Assembly (NCBI GenBank): GCA_011042705.1
Contig: DRBW01000111.1
Coordinates: 1-5,151 of the forward strand
DNA: 5,151 nucleotides
Direction of reading: 5' to 3'
Source of the DNA: Caldifarciminota bacterium
GTDB lineage: Bacteria > Hydrothermota > Hydrothermia > B15-G9 > DRBW01
Within the stretch, counting starts at the first letter, position 1. Each line of letters begins with the position of its first letter. Shown piece after piece: positions 1-5,151 of the stretch. The notes beneath the pieces are model-generated. The model made no database searches. It was not told where the DNA came from and saw only the letters and a list, made by a program, of their open reading frames with translations. The position numbers and the translations under genes were made by a program.

Positions 1-396
1 CAGTCCGAGTTTACGGAGGATGAAGTTGATCTGGTTGAGCTGAGAAGATGAGGCGAGGCCGATCGGTATACCTCTTTTCCTGAGGGCAAGGAGGAATTCC
101 ATCAGACCCTCATTTGGAACCAGCTCTTTCCGGGAGAGAATCTCAAACATGTGTTTCTCCTTTTCCTCTATCAACTTTTTGACGTCCTCCGAGAAGCCGA
201 ATCTTTCCATGAGGATCTTCCAGTACGGGATTTCAGCGGTCCCCTGGAGAGAGAGGTTTTCCCGATAGGAAAGCTCCGCCCCGTATTTTTTCAGGACCCT
301 GTTGGTCGCCTCGAGGTGTATCGGCTCCGAGTCCAGGATAACCCCGTCCATGTCAAGAATCACGCCGCATCCCGGTTTCTTCACCTGTCTTTTCAT
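1..396 (-). CDS. HAD-superfamily hydrolase, beta-phosphoglucomutase-like (3' end outside the window)
   Basis: This is the N-terminal 132 codons of a haloacid dehalogenase-fold enzyme; the frame is still open at base 1. Motif I is ILDMDGVILDSEP, with the predicted nucleophile Asp15 and acid/base Asp17. It is followed by the helical cap region (about residues 27-90) and by motif II, GLASSS, with the phosphate-binding Ser at 116. The DSEP extension after motif I and the LASSS form are typical of the subfamily holding beta-phosphoglucomutase and small sugar-phosphate or phosphoglycolate phosphatases. The motif III lysine and the motif IV acidic pair should lie beyond the window. The chosen ATG (396-394) overlaps the rimO stop as ATGA, which implies translational coupling. 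AAGAGG abuts this ATG with no spacer, so the GTG at codon 5 (384-382) is an alternative start that would still leave all motifs intact. The cytoplasmic substrate cannot be told from this fragment. HAD membership is near certain; the subfamily is moderately so. Confidence 0.92.
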   Translation of the reverse strand, partial: MKRQVKKPGCGVILDMDGVILDSEPIHLEATNRVLKKYGAELSYRENLSLQGTAEIPYWKILMERFGFSEDVKKLIEEKEKHMFEILSRKELVPNEGLMEFLLALRKRGIPIGLASSSQLNQINFILRKLGL

Positions 397-1694
397 CCTC
401 TCTTGATCTTTCCCTCGAGGTTAAGCCCCTCCCTTTTCGTGACCTCTACCTCATAAAAACGGCCTGGCTCCAGCTTTTCTCCTATCCGAATCCCCAGGTC
501 GATCTCTGGGGCATCGTAGGGAGTTCTGAGAAATGTGCCTCTTTGATCGCTCTCATCGGCTATGGCTCTCAGTGTTTTGCCGACGAGTCTCTCCTGTGCC
601 CTTTCCATGACGAGGTTCGATATCTCGTGAGCGATGGCATATCTGTCCTCAATGATCTCATCGGGGATTTTATCTTCCATGCGGCTCGAGGGAGTACCCG
701 GTTCGTCCCAGTACCTGAAAAGGCCTATCCTCTCAAAGGAAGCATCTTCTATGAATCCCAGGAGCTCCTGAAATTCCTTCTCGCTCTCGCCGGGAAAGCC
801 CACGATGATCTCTGTGCGGAGGTAAAAGTCGGGAAGGGCTGACCTTATTTTTTCCACGACCCACCTCACCTTTTTCCCACCTCCCGCCCTTCCCATAAGT
901 CTGAGCAGGCGGTCCGAGACGTGCTGCACAGGGACATCGATGTAGGGGACTGCCTTATCCATTGCCTTTACAGTCCCGATGAGACGTCGGTTGATCCCGG
1001 CGGGATGAAGGTAGAGCAGCCTGATCCAGAAATCGCCGGGAAGGGAGTCGAGTATAGCGAGAAGCTCTGTCAGGGCGGGTTTCCCATAGAGATCGACGCC
1101 GTACATGGTGAGGTCCTGCGCGATGAGGATCAATTCCCTGACGCCCCTTTGGAGGAGCTGGCGGGCTTCGGCGAGCACCGATTCGAGAGGGCGCGATCTC
1201 ATGGGTCCTTTTATGGACGGTATGGTGCAGAAGGTGCACTTTCTCGAGCACCCCTCGGCGATTTTAAGATAAGCATAATGGCCCGGTGTGAGGAGGTTAC
1301 GAGGAGTATCGTGGGAATAGAGAAAGGCCTTCCTTTTATTCGCGAAAAGGCCCTTCCTTTCGATGAGGTCGGATATCGCGCCGATCATCGACGAGCCAAC
1401 GATGAGGTCTATCTCGGGGTACATCCTCCGGATGGAATCCGCTTTCCTCTGAGGAAGGCAGCCCACAATTATAAGTTTCTCTATCCGGCCCCTTCTCTTC
1501 AGGTCGATGAGCCTTTCTATGGCTTCGAAAGATTCCCTGAGAGCGGGCTCTATGAAGGCACAGGTATTGAGAATGTAGTAATCAGGCTTCTTCGGGTCAA
1601 AGATATAACCTTCCTTTTCGAGCAGACCCCTGATTACCTCGGAATCAACGAGGTTTTTAGGACATCCCAGGGTCTCGACGTAAAACCTTCTTAT
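393..1694 (-). CDS. rimO: Ribosomal protein S12 methylthiotransferase RimO, apparent AUA start
   Basis: RimO is a radical-SAM enzyme that adds a methylthio group to the beta-carbon of a conserved Asp of ribosomal protein uS12. Counting ATA (1694-1692) as residue 1 gives 433 aa, the usual family length. The N-terminal methylthiotransferase domain has its three cluster cysteines: Cys11 in ETLGCPKNLVDSE, Cys45 in NTCAFIEPA and Cys79 in VGCLPQR. The radical-SAM core carries EGCSRKCTFCTIP (Cys149, 153, 156), QDLTMYG (193-199), PVQH (255-258) and VGFPGE (298-303). A TRAM domain fills about 369-433, with DAPEID at 394-399. LGCPKN and DAPEID favour RimO over MiaB or MtaB. The start is odd: the frame is closed by the upstream gene's TAG (1700-1698), and no ATG, GTG or TTG follows until GTG at 1466, which would delete Cys11 and Cys45. 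ATA fits the family's N-terminus and has GAGGA 7 nt upstream. Only 3 nt separate it from the previous gene, and it overlaps the HAD gene by ATGA. Function is very secure; the exact start is inferred. Confidence 0.95.
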   Translation of the reverse strand: MRRFYVETLGCPKNLVDSEVIRGLLEKEGYIFDPKKPDYYILNTCAFIEPALRESFEAIERLIDLKRRGRIEKLIIVGCLPQRKADSIRRMYPEIDLIVGSSMIGAISDLIERKGLFANKRKAFLYSHDTPRNLLTPGHYAYLKIAEGCSRKCTFCTIPSIKGPMRSRPLESVLAEARQLLQRGVRELILIAQDLTMYGVDLYGKPALTELLAILDSLPGDFWIRLLYLHPAGINRRLIGTVKAMDKAVPYIDVPVQHVSDRLLRLMGRAGGGKKVRWVVEKIRSALPDFYLRTEIIVGFPGESEKEFQELLGFIEDASFERIGLFRYWDEPGTPSSRMEDKIPDEIIEDRYAIAHEISNLVMERAQERLVGKTLRAIADESDQRGTFLRTPYDAPEIDLGIRIGEKLEPGRFYEVEVTKREGLNLEGKIKRG

Positions 1695-1697
1695 AGG

Positions 1698-2825
1698 CTA
1701 TTCCTCGATTATCTCCACATTGGCCCGGGGTATGATGACCTTCCTGCCGTCCTCGAGCTCGAGCTCGAGCACCCTGACCTTCGCTTCGGTCTCGATCTCC
1801 TTCAGCTCGGGAGGAAGCGCTGTCACCTTCCCCAGCATCCCGAAATATGGTTCCCTGATGACTCTGACCTGGGAACCTATAATCAGCCCTTCCTTGAGCT
1901 CTTCTCCTCTTTCCTCTTTCACTTCTGCGTCCTCACCGAGAGGAACTATGACCTCGGGCCTGATCACTCCGGCCCTGATCTGAGTAGCCCCGTTTATGGA
2001 GGCCTTTTTCCCCTCCAGGGAAACGAGCAGTTCGAAGGTTTTCTTCGCCATCCTGAGCTTTCCGAAGCCCTCGGTGATCATCAGGGTGATTCCTTTCTGC
2101 TCGGAACCGGTTATGGCAACGCCGATATCGTAGCCCAGGAAATCTCGCAGGTTCTTGTCGTCGATGCCGCCCACCACTATTCCCTTCGCCTTCACCGATA
2201 CGGCGCGGTTTATTGCCTCTGCAGTGACGAAGGAACCGCCGATGAGGATCTTACCTTCGCAGTCGGGCGTGATCAGGTCGGGTGTGATCTCATCCTCGGG
2301 GTTTTTGGCGAGGGCCTTGATGATCCCGATCCGCTCTCCGCCGATACCGAAGATTCCCTGTATGAAGCTGGCCTTCGTCTCCACCACGACGCCCTCGTTT
2401 TCGAAGACGTCGATGACGATGCCGTCAACGTAAGCGTTCACCTCGACGGGAATGGGGGGCTCTCTCAATATCACCTGACCCGTTATCCGGGAGATGCTTT
2501 CTATGGTTCCGTCAGAGGGCGCCGTGACGGACGATTTGAAGAGGCCGAAAAACCCCTTCGACTGGGCTATGGGTTCGCCCTTTCTGACAGATTCTCCTTC
2601 TTTCTTCAGCATGAGCTGGGGAACGTCCTCGGGAGGAACTGAAAGAAGCCCGGCCACGTTGATGGGCTGAACGTTGCCGGGAAGCTCGGTCCGGGCGACG
2701 ATGTCTTCCGCCCTGACCCTGTCTCCTTTTTTCACAAGAACCTGGCCCGGGAGGGGCAATCTTCTTTCCTTTCTTATTATGGCGGCCTTCGTAACTCTGA
2801 GGCCTGGAGTGTATGCGTGAGCCAT
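1698..2825 (-). CDS. Conserved protein of unknown function: duplicated barrel-sandwich-like N-terminus and C-terminal KOW motif
   Basis: I do not recognise a named function for this 375-aa, probably cytoplasmic protein; no signal peptide or membrane segment is visible. Residues about 20-150 are beta- and Gly-rich with lipoyl/barrel-sandwich-style turns (VKKGDRV at 31-37, KKEGESVRKGEPIA at 74-87, TAPSDG at 101-106), resembling the carrier-like folds also found in RnfC-type proteins and RNA polymerase subunits. A conserved-looking Gly-rich turn, IQGIFGIGGE, spans 155-164. Residues about 165-295 form an alternating alpha/beta region (GKILIGGSFVTAEAINRA, KAKGIVVGGIDD, DIGVAITG) that I cannot assign. 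After an acidic linker (about 297-312), residues 316-375 hold a KOW motif (GSQVRVIREPYFGMLGKV), as in NusG and ribosomal proteins L24 and L26, which bind RNA or the transcription/translation machinery. The ATG lies 6 nt after the upstream TGA with AAGGGGG in front. The gene ends 3 nt before rimO, so a role near ribosomes or RNA is an attractive but unproven inference. Confidence 0.9.
   Translation of the reverse strand: MAHAYTPGLRVTKAAIIRKERRLPLPGQVLVKKGDRVRAEDIVARTELPGNVQPINVAGLLSVPPEDVPQLMLKKEGESVRKGEPIAQSKGFFGLFKSSVTAPSDGTIESISRITGQVILREPPIPVEVNAYVDGIVIDVFENEGVVVETKASFIQGIFGIGGERIGIIKALAKNPEDEITPDLITPDCEGKILIGGSFVTAEAINRAVSVKAKGIVVGGIDDKNLRDFLGYDIGVAITGSEQKGITLMITEGFGKLRMAKKTFELLVSLEGKKASINGATQIRAGVIRPEVIVPLGEDAEVKEERGEELKEGLIIGSQVRVIREPYFGMLGKVTALPPELKEIETEAKVRVLELELEDGRKVIIPRANVEIIEE
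1702..1706 (-). promoter_or_regulatory. Shine-Dalgarno for the rimO AUA start
   Basis: GAGGA, read on the minus strand inside the last codons of the KOW gene, is followed by a 7-nt spacer (1701-1695) and then ATA at 1694-1692. This is textbook spacing and is the main sequence support for AUA as the start. A second purine run, AAGAAGG, lies just downstream of the ATA, but no usual start codon follows it at a workable distance. Confidence 0.6.
1751..1769. repeat. Short tandem GAGCTC repeat inside the KOW gene
   Basis: About three copies of the hexamer CTCGAG/GAGCTC stand in tandem. In the gene they encode alternating Leu-Glu (LELELE) in a beta strand of the C-terminal KOW domain. The unit is self-complementary, so it can also fold back. 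It looks like coding low complexity rather than a regulatory element. Confidence 0.6.
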
Positions 2826-2831
2826 AGGTTC

Positions 2832-5151
2832 TCAACCCCCTTTTCTCTGTGATTTGCTGTACTTTCTCTCGAGCTCCACCTTGAGCGACTCTGCAGCCCT
2901 GTCTCTCGGATTGATTTTAAGCCATTGGTCCAGAATGTCAATGGCGTTCTCCGTATCGCCCTTTGCGAGGTAGGTCTCGTGAAGCCCCAGATAGTTCGCA
3001 GGTTCTTTGGGAGAGAGGTCCTTCGCTATCCTGAAGTAGAGTATGGAACTGTCTATTTCGCCCATGTCCCTGTAAATCATAGCCATTTCCGTGTACAGGG
3101 TCCCGGTTTTTTCCAGGTCAAGGGCTTCTCTTACGGTCTTTGTGGCGAGCTCATATTTTCCGAGTTCCCTGTAGAGGTCTGCGAGCCTCTGGGAGATAGC
3201 TATGATCTGGTTTCTTATCTCGGGCAGCCCCTTCAGGTCCTCGTCCTTAAGGCCGAAGTGATCGGCCATGTAGATGATCTGGTAGAGAAGTTTATTGGCG
3301 AAGTCGAATTCCTGGGCGGCCTCTTCCTTTCTGCCCATCTGGTTGAGGTATAGGCCGAGCCTCAGGGCCGAGGCCGCATAGTTCCTCACGAGTTTTATGT
3401 GGTTTCCGTCTTTGAAGACCGAGGGATCGAAGACGCCCCTGTAACGAAAGACGCCGTCAGGGGGCAGGGTGTCCTTGTAAAGTTTAAGGAATTCGTCGGG
3501 AGGCATGTCGTTGTGGAGAAGGCGTCTTGTCCTCTCGACATCGATGCCTTCCATCCCCGGAATTCCTGCAGGAGAGGCCTTGTAGGGGACGACCCTGAAG
3601 GCTAGCCCTTCCATTTTAAAATGATCCTGCCAGCCGTTATATACGTCCCTGGCGACGGTGAGGGCGAAATAGATGGGGATTTTAAAATTGGCCCCGTCGA
3701 TCACCTCTTTCAGGAACTTGTCCTTAGGGGCCAGATAGATCCTCGGGAACTTGATCGAGCCGCCATAGAGATAGTAAAAGGAATCGGCTTTGTAACCTGC
3801 GCTGGTGGCCAGCATATCCCGTATCATGAAGTCCCTGAGGAGCATACCTCCCCATTCTGTCCTGAAGAAGGGGGGCAGGGAGTCTATCTCGGACATGGAG
3901 AAGCTGATGGGAGCACCCCAGCTTTTCAGTTGCTTTATGTACCAGTTGGTGTTAAGAAGAGACAGGTTCGCTATGATCACATCTCTACGGACGCCCAGTA
4001 CCTCCTGGTCGAACCAGAGGGGGAAGGTGTCGTTATCCCCGTTGGTGTACATTACCGACTTACCCCGGGGGGAGATGAGCATGTTATAGGCGTAATCTTC
4101 AGCTATGTAGTTCTTTGACCTGTCAACGCGGGGGTAGGCCGTCGCCGTCTGATAGCCGAGGATCGCGATGCTTATGACGAGTCCGGTGACAATGGGTATA
4201 AGCCTGTTTTTCACGTTTTCAAGGAGCAACTTTAGTATCTCCCACAGGCCGATGCCGGCATAAAACCCTATGTAGGTATAGGCTGGAGCGAAGAAATAGT
4301 CCCTGTCCCTCACCTCTCTCGGATTGAAACTGTGTATGGGATGTGTCGGGGAATCCTTGAGGTTAAGGTAGATTATGAGCCCCAGACTGCCCATGAGCAT
4401 GGCCGTTCCCACGAGGGCAAAGGTTTTTCTGTCCTCGAAGTAGTGCATCACGAAGCCGATTATGCCGAGGAGAGGTATTATGAAGGTCAGGCTGCCGAAA
4501 TATTGCCAGGTGTAATACAACCAGAAGAGCCTGAACTGGTCGGGGAAGGGTATCCTTCTCGGGAATATCTTGGCAGGCTCGTACTGTTTTCTGAAGAGCA
4601 CGTCCCAGAAAGCCTTCCAGTTTCCGGGATCCGCCTCGTTTATCCTGGGTTGATGATGGGCCCGTACGATCATGTAAAATTCTGTGGTTAAGGCGAGCAC
4701 GATCAGAATCAGGGCGAATCCCTTCCATTCCTTATGCAGGTCTGCCCTCATATAGAGGGATATAAAGGCCAGAAAGGTCCCGGCGACGAACAGAAAAAGG
4801 GCCCCCGAGGAGATGAGGCCTATCACGATGAGCAGGCCTCCTATTAGATACCCCATGACCCATATGTTGTCGAAATCCAGGAGATTTCGGAGCCTCAGGT
4901 ACCAGAGCAGGACGAGGTAAGCGAGGATGTGCATGAACACGGCTCCCCTGGTAGGTTCGTAGGTGAGCTTTATCAGGGTGATTATCATGAAGGAAATGGC
5001 AATGATCGCCAGAAACTCCAGATCCCATATGAGTTTCGGTTTTACCGCCCACACGAAGATGAAGAGGGCGGGGAAGAAGATAAGGGGCATGAGGTGTATT
5101 CCCGATGAGAGGAAAAGGAAATAGAGGGCAAAAAGGAGGTATCTCAGGCTC
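2832..5151 (-). CDS. DUF2723-family polytopic membrane protein with C-terminal TPRs (5' end outside the window)
   Basis: The frame is open to the window edge, giving 772 residues, numbered here from 5150; the ATG at 5090 is internal because family-like membrane sequence (YLLFALYFLFLSSGIHL) precedes it. Many hydrophobic segments fill residues about 1-155, 210-262 and 288-335. The DUF2723 hallmarks follow: a VRDRDYFF motif near 280-287, then TNGDNDTFPLWFDQEV at 369-384 and NLSLLNTNWYIKQL at 395-408. Residues about 336-575 are hydrophilic and probably extracytoplasmic. Helical TPR-like repeats occupy about 590-750, for example around 654-680 and 685-715, ending in a basic tail (KSQRKGG). Bacterial DUF2723 proteins are related to eukaryotic TMEM260, a protein O-mannosyltransferase, so a lipid-linked-sugar-dependent GT-C glycosyltransferase role at the membrane is plausible. 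The N-terminal part, where the catalytic acidic loop is expected, is missing, so activity cannot be judged. It ends 6 nt before the KOW gene. Family assignment is strong; function and substrate are inferred. Confidence 0.93.
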   Translation of the reverse strand, partial: SLRYLLFALYFLFLSSGIHLMPLIFFPALFIFVWAVKPKLIWDLEFLAIIAISFMIITLIKLTYEPTRGAVFMHILAYLVLLWYLRLRNLLDFDNIWVMGYLIGGLLIVIGLISSGALFLFVAGTFLAFISLYMRADLHKEWKGFALILIVLALTTEFYMIVRAHHQPRINEADPGNWKAFWDVLFRKQYEPAKIFPRRIPFPDQFRLFWLYYTWQYFGSLTFIIPLLGIIGFVMHYFEDRKTFALVGTAMLMGSLGLIIYLNLKDSPTHPIHSFNPREVRDRDYFFAPAYTYIGFYAGIGLWEILKLLLENVKNRLIPIVTGLVISIAILGYQTATAYPRVDRSKNYIAEDYAYNMLISPRGKSVMYTNGDNDTFPLWFDQEVLGVRRDVIIANLSLLNTNWYIKQLKSWGAPISFSMSEIDSLPPFFRTEWGGMLLRDFMIRDMLATSAGYKADSFYYLYGGSIKFPRIYLAPKDKFLKEVIDGANFKIPIYFALTVARDVYNGWQDHFKMEGLAFRVVPYKASPAGIPGMEGIDVERTRRLLHNDMPPDEFLKLYKDTLPPDGVFRYRGVFDPSVFKDGNHIKLVRNYAASALRLGLYLNQMGRKEEAAQEFDFANKLLYQIIYMADHFGLKDEDLKGLPEIRNQIIAISQRLADLYRELGKYELATKTVREALDLEKTGTLYTEMAMIYRDMGEIDSSILYFRIAKDLSPKEPANYLGLHETYLAKGDTENAIDILDQWLKINPRDRAAESLKVELERKYSKSQRKGG
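2836..2842 (-). promoter_or_regulatory. Shine-Dalgarno for the KOW-domain gene
   Basis: AAGGGGG on the minus strand overlaps the last codons (Lys-Gly-Gly) of the DUF2723 gene and precedes the ATG at 2825 by 10 nt. It supports that ATG and coupling to the upstream gene, whose TGA lies at 2834-2832. Confidence 0.55.

Noticed and set aside
955..1251. Minus-strand open frames in another phase within rimO (also 2512-2835, 4363-4728 and 4732-5052).
   Set aside because: Their translations are rich in Arg, Pro and His, as expected of out-of-frame reading, and they overlap real genes on the same strand.
393..1466. A truncated or pseudogene rimO starting at GTG 1466.
   Set aside because: The frame continues upstream through 76 intact codons with conserved RimO motifs, so the gene is whole; only its start codon is unusual.
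1751..1769. The palindromic GAGCTC run as a regulatory site or terminator.
   Set aside because: It sits inside a coding strand of the KOW domain, lacks a following T-run, and is explained by Leu-Glu alternation.
921..2642. Very long plus-strand open frame (573 codons) opposite rimO and the KOW gene.
   Set aside because: It runs antisense across two genes with unmistakable (RimO) or coherent (KOW) proteins, spans their junction, has no recognisable domain, and is a by-product of the codon bias on the other strand.
3621..4118. Plus-strand open frames opposite the DUF2723 gene (also 2925-3353 and 4332-4691).
   Set aside because: They lie antisense to a confidently identified gene, show no domain logic, and are shadows of its codon use.

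Overview
The window is a compact bacterial gene cluster read entirely from the minus strand. It holds four protein genes in the order: DUF2723/TPR membrane protein (5' end outside the window), a barrel-sandwich plus KOW-domain protein of unknown function, rimO, and a HAD-superfamily phosphatase/mutase (3' end outside the window). The junctions are 6 nt, 3 nt and a 4-nt ATGA overlap, so this looks like one translationally coupled operon. No RNA gene, mobile element, CRISPR array, terminator or internal promoter was seen, and no non-coding stretch is longer than 6 nt.

The host is a bacterium: RimO is a bacterial S12-modifying enzyme, and all four genes use Shine-Dalgarno-type layouts. DUF2723 proteins with C-terminal TPRs are typical of Bacteroidota/FCB-type and many uncultivated lineages. 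Arginine is often AGG/AGA and isoleucine often ATA, and the proteins are rich in Glu, Lys and Arg, a pattern often seen in thermophiles. The placement (uncultivated, possibly thermophilic, FCB-like or another deep lineage) is only a weak inference.

Layout, right to left. 5151-2832: the C-terminal 772 residues of a polytopic membrane protein with the DUF2723 signature, a large extracytoplasmic region and TPRs; relatives include eukaryotic TMEM260, an O-mannosyltransferase. 2825-1698: a 375-aa protein with a duplicated barrel-sandwich-like N-terminus, an unrecognised alpha/beta middle and a C-terminal KOW motif. 1694-393: RimO, complete in all catalytic motifs but apparently started by an AUA codon, because no ATG, GTG or TTG lies between the in-frame upstream TAG and residue 77. 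396-1: N-terminal 132 residues of a beta-phosphoglucomutase-like HAD enzyme.

The main points of interest are the non-canonical rimO start, which automated calling would turn into a truncated protein lacking two of three N-terminal cluster cysteines, and the uncharacterised KOW protein directly coupled to a ribosome-modifying enzyme. No obviously new multi-gene system (defence, mobile, biosynthetic) is visible; the shared role of the four genes is unknown.
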